The notes beneath the pieces are model-generated. The model saw nothing but the letters and a program-made list of their open reading frames with translations, did not search any database and was not told where the DNA came from. Both the position numbers and the translations under genes were made by a program. This document shows positions 16,248 to 25,173 of a stretch of DNA of 64,000 nt, in pieces. The stretch's first letter is position 1. The number at the start of each line of letters is the position of its first letter. The DNA is from Rhizobium sp. ASV8 (GTDB lineage: Bacteria > Pseudomonadota > Alphaproteobacteria > Rhizobiales > Rhizobiaceae): positions 1-64,000 of the forward strand of contig NZ_JAELUG010000004.1 of assembly GCF_016429255.1 (NCBI RefSeq), read 5' to 3'.

Positions 16248-17021
16248 ATGTTCCTGTCCGGGCGCCAGACTGAGATTCTCGAGATTGCCAAGGCCGAAGG
16301 GCGCGTACTGGTTGAGGAGCTGGCCTCGCGCTTTTCAGTGACGCCGCAGACCATCCGCAAGGATCTGAACGACCTCTGCGACGGCCGCGTGCTGTCGCGC
16401 GTCCACGGCGGCGCCATCTTTCCCGGCGGAACCGAGAATGTGAAATACGAGGCGCGCCGCTCCATCGCCGCATCGGAGAAGCAGGCGATCGGCCGCGCGG
16501 CAGCCAGCCTTATCCCCAGCAACAGCTCGCTTTTCATAAATATTGGCACGACGACAGAGGCCGTCGGCGAAGCACTGCTCGGGCATCACGAATTGATGGT
16601 CATCACCAATAATATCAATGTCGCCAACAAGTTGCGCATATTTCCATCCATCGAGGTCGTCATTGCCGGCGGCGTTGTGCGCGGCTCCGATGGCGGCATC
16701 GTCGGAGAAGCGGCGGTCGATTTCATCCGGCAGTTCAAGGTCGACTATGCCGTCATCGGCGCATCCGCCATCGATACCGACGGTGCGCTTCTCGATTTCG
16801 ATTTTCGCGAAGTGAAAGTCGCACAAGCCATTATCGCCAACGCACGGCATGTGATCCTCGTAGCCGACAGCACCAAGTTCGAGCGTACCGCGCCGGTGCG
16901 GATCGGCCATCTGTCGCAGGTTCATACGTTCGTGACCGACGAATGCAGCATCGAATCGGTGCGCGCCATCGCCGCCGAGCATAATGTGCGCCTGGTGGAG
17001 ACCGCCCGCCGGCCAAGCTGA
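16248..17021 (+). CDS. glpR: DeoR-family regulator, GlpR-like
   Basis: The 257-residue protein opens with the DeoR helix-turn-helix (RQTEILEIAKAEGRVLVEELASRFSVTPQTIRKDLNDL) and continues with the sugar-phosphate-binding DeoR C-terminal domain, including INIGTTTEAV and ADSTKF. It lies 115 bp before glpD on the same strand. Glycerol-3-phosphate-responsive repression of glpD is therefore the likely role. GGGAGC precedes ATG 16248. The symbol rests mainly on the position next to glpD. Confidence 0.88.
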   Translation: MFLSGRQTEILEIAKAEGRVLVEELASRFSVTPQTIRKDLNDLCDGRVLSRVHGGAIFPGGTENVKYEARRSIAASEKQAIGRAAASLIPSNSSLFINIGTTTEAVGEALLGHHELMVITNNINVANKLRIFPSIEVVIAGGVVRGSDGGIVGEAAVDFIRQFKVDYAVIGASAIDTDGALLDFDFREVKVAQAIIANARHVILVADSTKFERTAPVRIGHLSQVHTFVTDECSIESVRAIAAEHNVRLVETARRPS

Positions 17022-17051
17022 TCAGCGCGCTTTCCGTCAAAAAACCTTCGT

Positions 17052-17080
17052 TTGACATTCGTATTTATTTCATTTTAGAT
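17052..17080 (+). promoter_or_regulatory. Candidate glpD promoter in a TTCG-rich regulatory region
   Basis: A consensus -35 TTGACA (17052-17057) is followed after 17 bp by TTAGAT (17075-17080), a weak -10. The surrounding AT-rich stretch 17040-17100 contains repeated TTCGTTT, TTCGTAT and TTTCGAATTT strings, the kind of short repeats a DeoR-type repressor could recognise. Thus glpD may have its own promoter besides read-through from glpR. Confidence 0.45.
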
Positions 17081-17136
17081 GGATTGACTTTCGAATTTCC
17101 ATCTTCACGAGATTGCGTGCCTTTGCGGAGCGGCGG

Positions 17137-18648
17137 GTGAGCGAACAGGTCTACGATATTTTCGTTATCGGCGGCGGCATCAATGGATGCGGCATTGCCC
17201 GTGACGCCACCGGGCGCGGCTACAAGGTCGCCCTTGCCGAAATGAACGATTTCGCCTCCGGCACATCCTCTGGGGCCACCAAGCTCATTCATGGCGGTCT
17301 GCGCTATCTCGAACACTACGAATTCCGGCTCGTTCGCGAATCCCTGATGGAGCGCGAGGTGCTGTGGGCGATGGCGCCGCACATCATCTGGCCGATGCGC
17401 TTTGTGCTGCCTTATCACAAGGGCGGCATTCGGCCGGCCTGGCTGATCCGCCTCGGCCTCTTCCTCTACGATCACCTTGGCGGACGCAAGCTGCTGCCGC
17501 CAACCGCGACGCTCGACATGAAAACCGATCCGGCGGGAAAGCCGCTGAAGGCGCTTTTCACCAAAGCCTTCGAATATTCGGATGGCTGGGTCGACGACGC
17601 CCGCATGGTGGTACTGAACGCCCGCGACGCAGCCGACCGCGGCGCAACGATCATGCCGAGGACGAAGGTGATCTCCGCCCGCCGCGAGTGCGCTATCTGG
17701 ACGATCGAAACGGAAAATACGATCACCGGCCGGAAACGGCAGTTCCAATCACGCATGCTGGTCAATGCCGCAGGCCCGTGGGTCGACCACGTTCTCTCCG
17801 ACGCCTTCGGCAAGAATCAGGTGCACAATGTCCGCCTCGTCCAGGGTAGCCACATCATAGTTCGCAAGAAGTTCGAGGGTCCTCGCGCTTACTTCTTCCA
17901 GAACCCGGACAACCGCATCATCTTCGCTATTCCCTATGAACAGGATTTCACCCTGATCGGCACCACGGATCGCGACTACAAGGACGATCCTAAGGATGTG
18001 AAGATCAGCGAGGAGGAAACCACCTATCTGTGCAACGCCGCCAGCGAGTATTTCAAGGAGCCTGTTCGCCCCGAAGATATCGTCTGGACCTACTCAGCCG
18101 TGCGCCCGCTTTATGACGATGGCGCCTCGAAAGCGCAGGAAGCAACGCGCGATTATGTGCTGAAGGTCGAAGGCGCGGAAGGGCAAGCACCGCTGCTGAA
18201 CGTCTTCGGTGGCAAGCTCACCACCTATCGCCGCCTGGGCGAACATGCACTGGAGAAGATCGGCGAGGCCATCGGCCTCAAGGGTACGCCCTGGACGGCC
18301 AAGAGCTCGCTGCCGGGCGGCGATTTCCCAGCCCGCGGTTACGAGGCCGAGGTTTCGAAACTCAAATCGCGCCATCCTTTCCTAGCCGATCATCATGCCC
18401 ATCGCCTCGTTCGCCGCTATGGAACGCGCGCGGCGATGATCCTTGGCAACGCCAAAACAATTGCCGATCTCGGCCGATGCTTCGGAAGCGACCTCTACGA
18501 GGCGGAGGTGCGCTACCTGATGGAACATGAATGGGCCTATACCGCAGCCGACATTCTCTGGCGCCGCTCCAAGAAAGGCCTCTATCTGTCGAAAGATGAG
18601 GCGGCCGCACTCGAAGACTATATGGCCGAAAGCCGCATCCACACATGA
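17137..18648 (+). CDS. glpD: Aerobic glycerol-3-phosphate dehydrogenase
   Basis: GlpD is a membrane-associated flavoenzyme that oxidises glycerol-3-phosphate to dihydroxyacetone phosphate and reduces quinone. The N-terminal FAD-binding motif GGGINGCGIARDA is clear, followed by SSGATKLIHGGLRYLE and a C-terminal GlpD domain, 503 residues in all. The frame is open from TTG 17113, but GTG 17137 is chosen because GGAG at 17127-17130 is 6 bp before it and the protein then opens MSEQVYDIFVIGGG as in homologues. The gene follows the GlpR-like regulator. No glycerol kinase or transporter gene is in the window. Confidence 0.95.
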   Translation: MSEQVYDIFVIGGGINGCGIARDATGRGYKVALAEMNDFASGTSSGATKLIHGGLRYLEHYEFRLVRESLMEREVLWAMAPHIIWPMRFVLPYHKGGIRPAWLIRLGLFLYDHLGGRKLLPPTATLDMKTDPAGKPLKALFTKAFEYSDGWVDDARMVVLNARDAADRGATIMPRTKVISARRECAIWTIETENTITGRKRQFQSRMLVNAAGPWVDHVLSDAFGKNQVHNVRLVQGSHIIVRKKFEGPRAYFFQNPDNRIIFAIPYEQDFTLIGTTDRDYKDDPKDVKISEEETTYLCNAASEYFKEPVRPEDIVWTYSAVRPLYDDGASKAQEATRDYVLKVEGAEGQAPLLNVFGGKLTTYRRLGEHALEKIGEAIGLKGTPWTAKSSLPGGDFPARGYEAEVSKLKSRHPFLADHHAHRLVRRYGTRAAMILGNAKTIADLGRCFGSDLYEAEVRYLMEHEWAYTAADILWRRSKKGLYLSKDEAAALEDYMAESRIHT

Positions 18649-18757
18649 CCCAATTACAGGATGGGGCGCAACGTTTTTCCGCCCGGAGTCGCGAAGCGAC
18701 AATAAGATAGGCGGCTAAGCACATCCGTCAGGCATTAAGCCGTGCCATGCCTTCGCT

Positions 18758-19222
18758 TCAATCGTCAGGATCGAGCAGGCGCGGGCCTGCTCCTTCCTCG
18801 GAAAGCTGATCCCAGGGATTTCTGAGCGGACAATTCTCCATCGAGAGGCAACCGCAGCCGATACAGCCGTCGAGTTGATCGCGCAGCCCCTGCAGCCGGC
18901 TGATACGGGCATCGAGATCATCTTTCCAGCGTGCCGACAACACCTTCCAATCCGCTGCATTCGGCGTGCGCCCCTGCGGTAGCGATTGCAGCGCCTCCTG
19001 AACTTCGGCGAGTGGAATGCCGACCCGTTGGGCGACCTTGATGATCGCGACCCGACGCAACACCTCGCGCGCATAGCGCCGCTGATTGCCCCGGCTGCGC
19101 TGGCTTTCGATCAACCCGCGCGCTTCATAGAAATGCAGCGCCGAAACCGCCACGCCGCTTCGGGCCGCCACCTCACCGACCGTCAGAAGCTTGGAAACTT
19201 GACCAGGCTCGATTTTCCCCAT
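18758..19222 (-). CDS. soxR: Redox-sensing MerR-family activator SoxR
   Basis: SoxR is activated when redox-cycling compounds oxidise its [2Fe-2S] cluster. This 154-residue protein has the MerR DNA-binding domain ([25 protein letters not shown]), a dimerisation helix, and the SoxR cluster pattern C-x2-C-x-C-x5-C at Cys120, 123, 125 and 131, almost the same positions as in the E. coli protein. ATG 19222 is preferred over an in-frame TTG at 19240, which would lie within the operator. The gene is divergent from a flavin reductase gene, and the dyad between them is listed separately. Confidence 0.95.
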   Translation of the reverse strand: MGKIEPGQVSKLLTVGEVAARSGVAVSALHFYEARGLIESQRSRGNQRRYAREVLRRVAIIKVAQRVGIPLAEVQEALQSLPQGRTPNAADWKVLSARWKDDLDARISRLQGLRDQLDGCIGCGCLSMENCPLRNPWDQLSEEGAGPRLLDPDD

Positions 19223-19230
19223 TTGTGCTA

Positions 19231-19261
19231 TTGACCTCAACTATGGTTGAGGTTTTATAAA
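19231..19261 (+). promoter_or_regulatory. SoxR-type promoter with 19-bp spacer
   Basis: TTGACC (19231-19236) and TATAAA (19256-19261) are separated by 19 bp, the overlong spacing that MerR-family activators correct by twisting DNA. The spacer holds the perfect-arm dyad CCTCAA-CTATGG-TTGAGG (19235-19252), matching the known SoxR box CCTCAAGTTAACTTGAGG in both arms. It drives the flavin reductase gene at 19296 and overlaps the soxR upstream region. Confidence 0.88.
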
Positions 19262-19295
19262 CGCTGCTCCAAACCGCGTAAAGCAGGAGCAAAAC

Positions 19296-19871
19296 ATGAA
19301 AGATTCAACCCGGCTGGCTATCGTCTACGGCAGCACTCGTCCGGGCCGCTTATGTGACCGGGTGGTCAATTGGGTAGCCCGGGAGCTGGTGCATTATCCC
19401 CTTCTCGAAATCGATGTGATCGATCCGCTCGAATTCGATTTGCCGTTCCAGCATGATCGCGAGCACGACGGCGTAGCGGCCCTTTCCGCTCGATTGGCCG
19501 CCGCCGACGCCTTCATCATCGTCACGCCGGAATACAATCACAGCTTCACAGCCTCGCTCAAATTCGTGCTTGATCTCGTTTACGAACCCTGGCACGGCAA
19601 GCCTGTCGCCTTCGTTTCCTATGGCGGCATTTCCGGCGGCCTGCGTGCCGTGGAGCAATTGCGGGTCGTCCTCGCCGAGCTGCATACCGTCACCGTGCGC
19701 GACACCGTGAGCTTCGCCAATCCATGGGGCAGATTTGCCGAGGACGGCACGCTGGAGAATCCGCTCGAAGCCAGAAAATCCCTCGTTCTCATGATCGCGC
19801 GGCTGAACTGGTGGAGCAACGCGCTCAAGCCGGCCCGTGAAATGCGCCCCTACCGCTCCGCCGCGGCTTAA
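19296..19871 (+). CDS. NADPH-dependent FMN reductase family protein, SoxR target
   Basis: This 191-residue flavodoxin-fold protein shows the FMN phosphate loop GSTRPGR near residues 12-18 and the family motif TPEYNHSFTASLKFVLDL with SYGGISGG later. Such enzymes reduce FMN or quinones with NAD(P)H. AGGAG lies about 8 bp before the ATG. It sits directly behind the SoxR-type promoter, so it is probably induced by redox-cycling agents and may detoxify quinones by two-electron reduction. The exact substrate is not known. Confidence 0.9.
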   Translation: MKDSTRLAIVYGSTRPGRLCDRVVNWVARELVHYPLLEIDVIDPLEFDLPFQHDREHDGVAALSARLAAADAFIIVTPEYNHSFTASLKFVLDLVYEPWHGKPVAFVSYGGISGGLRAVEQLRVVLAELHTVTVRDTVSFANPWGRFAEDGTLENPLEARKSLVLMIARLNWWSNALKPAREMRPYRSAAA

Positions 19872-19929
19872 ACAATTCCGAAACATGGGAATCCGGCTCT
19901 CGTTTCTGGCAGGTGCGAGAGATCGGTTC

Positions 19930-19963
19930 GACGCCCGGGCCTGACACCAAAAGCCCGGGCGTC
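19930..19963 (+). terminator. Strong hairpin after the flavin reductase gene
   Basis: A perfect 11-bp GC-rich stem, GACGCCCGGGC (19930-19940) with GCCCGGGCGTC (19953-19963), encloses a 12-base loop. There is no T run, so it may end transcription with Rho or protect the mRNA 3' end. It lies 59 bp after the stop codon. Confidence 0.6.
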
Positions 19964-20041
19964 ATGCTGTCAATGAACGGTCTTGCCGAAACCGACACGA
20001 TGACCTAACGCAATGGAGAGGGAGTTTCGGCGGATACGGGC

Positions 20042-21253
20042 ATGGAGAACGGAAAACGCCTGGGAGGAGCAGACTTCATGCGGGCCGTCGCATGTCTGAT
20101 GGTGCTTGTGCATCATCTCGTGCTTCGCATGAATTTCTACAAACTCCCTCCGAATCTGGACATGACCTTCACAATCGCACGCTTCGGCAATCACGGCGTC
20201 TCCGTCTTCTTCGTTCTGAGCGGCTTCCTGCTCTCACGCCCTTTCTGGCTGGCGCTGGACAAGGGCCAGCCTTTGCCGTCGCTGAGGCTGTACGCCATGC
20301 GCCGCGCCGCACGCATCCTGCCGGGCTTCTGGCTCGCCCTAACGGTTGGTTTTATGATCAGCTTCACGGTCTATGGCTTTCCACTCGATATGGAACTTGT
20401 CGGCCGATACATCGCTGGCTTCTTTCTGATGAGCCAATGGCACTGGCGCACCTTCTTCCCGGTGCAGGGAGACGGCCCTCTATGGTCGATCCCCTTCGAG
20501 ACGACCTGCTATGTCCTGATGCCGTTCGGCTTCATGTTGCTGTTTCGTCCAAAGCTGAGATCGCGCTCCGTTTTCGTCAGCCGCCTGCTCTGGATTGGCA
20601 TTATCGGAGCGACGTTGGTCGGGCATTGGCTTGTGGTGACTTATCTTCCGACTGATAGCGTCGGGCGAGGATGGCAATATAGTTTCCAGGGCGGCGCCAA
20701 GGAATGGATGCCGCGCTATAACCCCATCGGCTTCTTCGCGATCTTTGCGATCGGCGTTTTGGCCGCCGGAGTCCAGACCATAGTTCCCGCGCGCCGTTCG
20801 GTGATCTACGACATCGTCGGAGCGCTCGCGATCCTCATCGGAGCATGGCAGTTGCCGCAATCCATCGGCGGACCGGGAGAAGGCTATGCGTGGCTTGGAA
20901 TTCCCTATCAATTCCCGCTATTGCCTCTGGCTGTCGCCGCCACCCTCTGCACGCTTCCGCAGTCCCGGATGTTGGCAAGGCTGCTGGACAATAGGCTCAG
21001 CCGTTATATCGCCACCGTCTCCTTCGGCGTCTACATCTGGCAGGACATCGTTCTGACATTGATGCAAAAGCTCTTGCCCTGGACCTTCGGCACCGGCTCG
21101 GATGACGTGCTTGGCGGCTGGATCACCTCAAGCCTTGTCGCGACCGCCATCATCTTCGCCATCGGCACACTGAGCTATGTGCTGCTTGAAAGCCCCGTCA
21201 TGCGATGGGCTCGCGCCCGGGAAGATAGAATGACACGACCCGCCATCGCATGA
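20042..21253 (+). CDS. Acyltransferase-3 family integral membrane protein
   Basis: The 403-residue protein begins GADFMRAVACLMVLVHHLV, the classical N-terminal segment of the OafA/NodX/YrhL family, with the conserved histidine in the first helix. It then shows SVFFVLSGFLLSRPF and RRAARILPGFW, also typical, and about ten membrane segments. These enzymes transfer acetyl or other acyl groups to sugars of surface polysaccharides or glycans at the inner membrane. No polysaccharide cluster is nearby, so the acceptor is unknown. Its stop codon lies inside a hairpin (21237-21259), and the gene converges on the enolase-superfamily gene. Confidence 0.88.
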   Translation: MENGKRLGGADFMRAVACLMVLVHHLVLRMNFYKLPPNLDMTFTIARFGNHGVSVFFVLSGFLLSRPFWLALDKGQPLPSLRLYAMRRAARILPGFWLALTVGFMISFTVYGFPLDMELVGRYIAGFFLMSQWHWRTFFPVQGDGPLWSIPFETTCYVLMPFGFMLLFRPKLRSRSVFVSRLLWIGIIGATLVGHWLVVTYLPTDSVGRGWQYSFQGGAKEWMPRYNPIGFFAIFAIGVLAAGVQTIVPARRSVIYDIVGALAILIGAWQLPQSIGGPGEGYAWLGIPYQFPLLPLAVAATLCTLPQSRMLARLLDNRLSRYIATVSFGVYIWQDIVLTLMQKLLPWTFGTGSDDVLGGWITSSLVATAIIFAIGTLSYVLLESPVMRWARAREDRMTRPAIA

Positions 21254-21259
21254 CGGGTC
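21237..21259 (+). terminator. Hairpin spanning the acyltransferase stop codon
   Basis: The arms GACCCGCCAT (21237-21246) and ATGACGGGTC (21250-21259) pair with one C-A mismatch and a CGC loop. The TGA stop at 21251-21253 is in the 3' arm. No T run follows. It lies between two converging genes. Confidence 0.5.
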
Positions 21260-21291
21260 GGTGGAAAATATCATCCGCAAAAGCGGAGAAT

Positions 21292-22413
21292 TTAAATCCG
21301 CGTCGTCTTCAGACGCTCCTCATCAAGAACGACGCCGAGTCCCGGCGCATCGCCAAGATCCAGCCAGCCGGCCTCATGCTTGAGCGGCGAAGCCATCGGG
21401 TAGTCACGGCGGGCCTCGCTCCATTCCGGATTGTCATAGGGATATTCGAGCCACGCGGCGTCGGCAACGCCAGCAGTCAGATGCGCATTGGCCAGTACTC
21501 CGATGCCGTTCGTCCAGGAGTGCGGCGTGAACTGCACGCCAGCCTCGCGCGCCTGATAGGCGAGCCGCCGGCAACCGGTGATGCCGCCGACGAGCGCGAC
21601 ATCGGGCTGGATGACATCGAAGGCACGCTCCTCGATGATGTCGCGAAACTCGTAGAGTTCGCGCGTCATCTCGCCGCCGACGATGCGCACCGACGTCGCC
21701 TGCTTCAATTCTTTCATGCCCTTGCGGTCCGAGCGATAAAGCGGTTCTTCCATCCAATAGACGCCGAGCCGTTCCAGCTCCTTGGCGACAGCCAGTGCAT
21801 CCTTGAAAGTCCAGGGCAAGGTCGTATCCCACGGCATGCGCCAACCCTGATTGCAGTCGACCATGAGTTCCAGTCGGTCGCCGACACGGGCGCGGATCGC
21901 CTCCAAGGCCTTGACGTCCTCACGCCAGCCGCCACGGCCGCCCGAAGACGAGGAGAAGCGCACCTTCATGGCCGGAAAGCCTTCGTCGATATAACGCTCG
22001 GCCTGATCGGCCATGGCGGAAGGTTCGCGCAGCACACCGGAAGAAGCATAGAGCCGCACGCGGCTGGCGCGACCGCCGAGCATCCGCCAGACCGGCTCGC
22101 CGGTAATCTTGCCGGAGAGATCCCACAGCGCCAGATCCATCGGCCAGCAGCGGCCGTAATGGAAGTTGATGTGCGAGAGAACTTCATAATGCCGTTCGAC
22201 GTGCCGGGGATCCTGCCCGATGAACAGATCCTCGTGCCCCTCGAACCCCTTCATGAGGTCGCCGGAGCCGATGCCTTCGCGGCCCTCATCATCCCTGACG
22301 CGGACGATGGTCGCATCGAAATGCTTGCGCGGACGCCCATCCCAGCTCGCCTTGAACGCCGGATCGAGCGGCAGGCGATGATGGGTGATTTCGATGGAAA
22401 CGATCTTGCTCAT
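21292..22413 (-). CDS. Enolase-superfamily sugar-acid dehydratase (mandelate racemase type)
   Basis: A 373-residue mandelate-racemase/muconate-lactonising-enzyme protein. Catalytic features visible in order: a K-x-R pair in AMKVRFSS, metal ligands in VDCNQGW (Asp), WMEEPL (Glu) and VGGEMT (Glu), then QPDVALVGG and the general acid/base His in TPHSW. The K-x-R and His arrangement fits acid-sugar dehydratases. ATG 22413 opens MSKIVSIEITHH after GGGAGAGGGG; the longer frame is not needed. It is last in a three-gene unit with aldehyde and alcohol dehydrogenases. The exact sugar acid cannot be named. Confidence 0.85.
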   Translation of the reverse strand: MSKIVSIEITHHRLPLDPAFKASWDGRPRKHFDATIVRVRDDEGREGIGSGDLMKGFEGHEDLFIGQDPRHVERHYEVLSHINFHYGRCWPMDLALWDLSGKITGEPVWRMLGGRASRVRLYASSGVLREPSAMADQAERYIDEGFPAMKVRFSSSSGGRGGWREDVKALEAIRARVGDRLELMVDCNQGWRMPWDTTLPWTFKDALAVAKELERLGVYWMEEPLYRSDRKGMKELKQATSVRIVGGEMTRELYEFRDIIEERAFDVIQPDVALVGGITGCRRLAYQAREAGVQFTPHSWTNGIGVLANAHLTAGVADAAWLEYPYDNPEWSEARRDYPMASPLKHEAGWLDLGDAPGLGVVLDEERLKTTRI

Positions 22414-22433
22414 GGTGGCTCCCCTCTCCCGAA

Positions 22434-22459
22434 GCTTGATCCTCCAGACAGGATCAAGC
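22434..22459 (-). other. Intercistronic hairpin between the aldehyde dehydrogenase and dehydratase genes
   Basis: A perfect 10-bp stem GCTTGATCCT (22434-22443) with AGGATCAAGC (22450-22459), loop of six, fills most of the 59-bp gap. It ends just before the purine-rich ribosome site of the downstream dehydratase gene, and no T run follows. It could be an mRNA processing or stability element that sets differential expression. Confidence 0.6.
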
Positions 22460-22472
22460 CGATTTCTATCTA

Positions 22473-23972
22473 TCAGCCGAACTGCTGCCAGATCGTCTTG
22501 TAGTCGCAATATTTATCGATCGCATGCACCGAGCGGTCGCGGCCGAAACCGGATTGCTTGAAGCCGCCGAAGGGCGTCGCGAAGTTCGACATGTCGTAAG
22601 TGTTGATCCACACCGTACCCGCATGGATCTCTTCGGAAAAGCGGTGAGCGCGATCCATGTCCTTGGTGAACACTGCGCCGGCAAGCCCGTAGATCGTATC
22701 GTTGGCGATCCTGAGCGCTTCCTCCTCGGTATCGAAGGGAATGGCGGCGAGTACCGGCCCGAAGATTTCCTGGCGCGCCAGGCTCATGTCGTTGGTCATG
22801 TCGACGAAGACACCCGGCGAAACATAGTAGCCGCCGGTTTCGCTGAGCACACGCTCAGCGCCGAAGGCGCGGCGGGCGCCTTCCTTCTCGCCGGCCGCGA
22901 TCATCGCCAGCACCTTGTTCATATGCTCTTCCTCGATCAGCGCGCCGATCTGCGCCGAGGGGTCTAGCGGATGCTTGAGCGCGATATCGGAGCGGGTCAC
23001 CGCCTCGATCTTTTCGATCAACTTCTCCTGCACCGAGCGCTGTACGATCAGGCGTGTCGAAGCATGGCAGGTCTCGCCGGAATTGTAGAAGCAACCCCAG
23101 GCAGCCGCGACGGCGGCGGCATCGAGATCGGCATCTTCGAAAACGACCAGCGGCGACTTGCCGCCAAGCTCCAGCGCCACGCGCTTGACGTTCGATTGTG
23201 CCGCATAACCCATGATCAGCTTGCCGACTTCGGTCGAGCCGGTAAAGGCGATCATGTCGACATCCATATGCAGCGCCAGCGGCTTGCCGGTCTCTTCGCC
23301 ATATCCGGTGACGACATTGAAAACACCTGCCGGCAGACCGGCTTCGATCGCGAGTTCGGCAAGACGAATCGCCGAAAGCGAGGACTGTTCAGCCGGCTTC
23401 AGCACCACGGAATTGCCGGCAGCGATTGCCGGCCCCAGCTTCCAGGCATCGATGATCATCGGATAGTTCCAGGGCGTGATCGCCCCGATGACCCCGAGCG
23501 GCACTTTACGAACCAATGCGCGCGCATTCGGGCCGGTCGGCGCGATCTCGTCATAGATCTTGTCGATCATCTCACCGTAGAACTGGATGCCTTCGGCGCA
23601 GAGACGCACATCGACGCCAAGCGACGCCATGACCGGCTTGCCGACATCGATCGTCTCCAGCATGGCCAACTCGTCGCCATGGGCGCGGATGAGTTCGGCC
23701 CATTTCAGCATGATCTTCTTCTTTTCCAGCGGCTCCTTCTTGCGCCAGACACCGCTTTCGAAGGCGGCGCGGGCGGAAGCGACGGCGGCATCGACATCAG
23801 CGGCATTGCCGCGCGCAAGCTCGGCACCGGGCTTGCCGTCCATCGGCCGGATGCGGGTGAAGGTCTCGCCAGAGGCAGCGGCACGATGGGTACCATCGAT
23901 GAAGTGGCGGCCCTCGGGCTTCAGGCCGGAGAGAACGCTTTCCCAATATTCGCGCGTATAGTTCTTCGTCAT
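22473..23972 (-). CDS. NAD(P)-dependent aldehyde dehydrogenase
   Basis: The 499-residue enzyme has the ALDH landmarks: TPWNYP with the conserved Asn169, FTGSTEVGK (cofactor loop), the general base Glu268 in LELGGKS and catalytic Cys302 in SGETCHAS, then EIFGPVL. It most resembles betaine-aldehyde and gamma-aminobutyraldehyde dehydrogenases. ATG 23972 is supported by AAAGGAA just before it and by the iron alcohol dehydrogenase stop codon ending 1 bp upstream. The open frame extends further back to 24380 but only through antisense-like sequence inside the neighbour. With its neighbours it may oxidise an alcohol through the aldehyde to an acid. Confidence 0.92.
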   Translation of the reverse strand: MTKNYTREYWESVLSGLKPEGRHFIDGTHRAAASGETFTRIRPMDGKPGAELARGNAADVDAAVASARAAFESGVWRKKEPLEKKKIMLKWAELIRAHGDELAMLETIDVGKPVMASLGVDVRLCAEGIQFYGEMIDKIYDEIAPTGPNARALVRKVPLGVIGAITPWNYPMIIDAWKLGPAIAAGNSVVLKPAEQSSLSAIRLAELAIEAGLPAGVFNVVTGYGEETGKPLALHMDVDMIAFTGSTEVGKLIMGYAAQSNVKRVALELGGKSPLVVFEDADLDAAAVAAAWGCFYNSGETCHASTRLIVQRSVQEKLIEKIEAVTRSDIALKHPLDPSAQIGALIEEEHMNKVLAMIAAGEKEGARRAFGAERVLSETGGYYVSPGVFVDMTNDMSLARQEIFGPVLAAIPFDTEEEALRIANDTIYGLAGAVFTKDMDRAHRFSEEIHAGTVWINTYDMSNFATPFGGFKQSGFGRDRSVHAIDKYCDYKTIWQQFG

Positions 23973-23973
23973 C

Positions 23974-25119
23974 TCAGATTCCTTTCGGCAGCGCCATGAT
24001 GGCGGCGGCAAAGCGGTCGATATCGGCATCCGTGACGTCGCGGATCGTCGAACGCCGCATGGGCTGGTTTTCCGGCGCCCGCATTTCGCGGGCAAGGTCG
24101 GTGTCATCGAAGGGCTTGAAGGCAGCCGGAAGCGATCGTGTGATACCGCAGCGATCCATCCAGCCGGAGACGAACGCAGGAAGTTCAGCAGCACTCCCGA
24201 CGCCGCATGCCTTTGCGGCCGCATTGAGGTCTGCCGTATCCGCTTCGACAAGCCAGGCAAGCGTCGCTTCGAAACCGAGCGCAGTCGCAAGACCATGATG
24301 AACGGGGCCAAGCCCTGCCAGCGCATGGCTGACATTGTGCGCGATCGCCGTGCCGCAATTGTCGATGGCAATGCCCGCAAAGCAGGAACCGAGCAAAACG
24401 TCGCCGCGCGCTACCATGTCATCAGGATGCTTTACGGCCGTCTCCAGCGCGCCGGTGATCAGCCGCAACGCCTGATGCGCGTAGAATTGGGCGCCACGGT
24501 GGGTGTTGCGGTTCGTGGCTGCCTCGAAGGCATGGATGAAGGCATCGAGCCCGCACCATGCCGTCAGATTGGCAGGCAGAGTCTTCGTCAGCGCCGGATC
24601 GAGAATGACGAGATCGGCCTTCGTTTCCGGTCCCCAGATCCAGAGCTTCTTGCCTTCGGGTCCGGCAAAGATATTCGTTGCCGATGTCTCCGAACCGGTG
24701 CCGGCGGTCGTCGGGATCATGATCTTCTTCAGTGGGTTTTTCGGCAGTGGATTAGCCGCCAGCGCATAGTGCATCGGGTCCTCACCCGAGGCGATGCAGC
24801 AGGCGACAATCTTGCCAATGTCGAGCGCCGAACCGCCGCCGACGCCGATCACCATGTCCGCGCCCTTGCCGGCCTCTATTGCCGCAAGCAGATGCGCAAG
24901 CTTCGGCTCGCCGGCAAAATCGGAAAAAACCTGCGTCTTCACGCCCGTTTCGCCAAGCTCGGTGCTGATCTTGGCCGCGAGACCGGACTGCGCCAGGAAG
25001 GCGTCGATCACGAGCAGAACGGTGTGGACGCCATCGAAAGATTGGACCGCAGCGGGAAGGCCGGAGAGTGTACCCTCACCGAAACGAATGTCTGAAATGG
25101 CTGATATGGAGAAGGACAC
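23974..25119 (-). CDS. Iron-containing alcohol dehydrogenase
   Basis: A group III alcohol dehydrogenase of 381 residues. The NAD loop GGGSALDIGK is present, as are the metal-binding histidines in DAFIHAFEA and in NVSHALAGLGPVHHGLA, with GTGSETS between. GTG 25119, preceded by AAGGGGAT, is chosen because the protein then opens SFSISAISDIRFGEG as family members do; starts at 25167 or 25170 lack a ribosome site. First gene of the unit with the aldehyde dehydrogenase and dehydratase, and divergent from a LysR gene. The alcohol substrate is not known. Confidence 0.88.
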   Translation of the reverse strand: MSFSISAISDIRFGEGTLSGLPAAVQSFDGVHTVLLVIDAFLAQSGLAAKISTELGETGVKTQVFSDFAGEPKLAHLLAAIEAGKGADMVIGVGGGSALDIGKIVACCIASGEDPMHYALAANPLPKNPLKKIMIPTTAGTGSETSATNIFAGPEGKKLWIWGPETKADLVILDPALTKTLPANLTAWCGLDAFIHAFEAATNRNTHRGAQFYAHQALRLITGALETAVKHPDDMVARGDVLLGSCFAGIAIDNCGTAIAHNVSHALAGLGPVHHGLATALGFEATLAWLVEADTADLNAAAKACGVGSAAELPAFVSGWMDRCGITRSLPAAFKPFDDTDLAREMRAPENQPMRRSTIRDVTDADIDRFAAAIMALPKGI

Positions 25120-25173
25120 GAGGGATCCCCTTGGAAAGCGGCTGAAAATGATGCTGTGATCCTGCATCACAAT

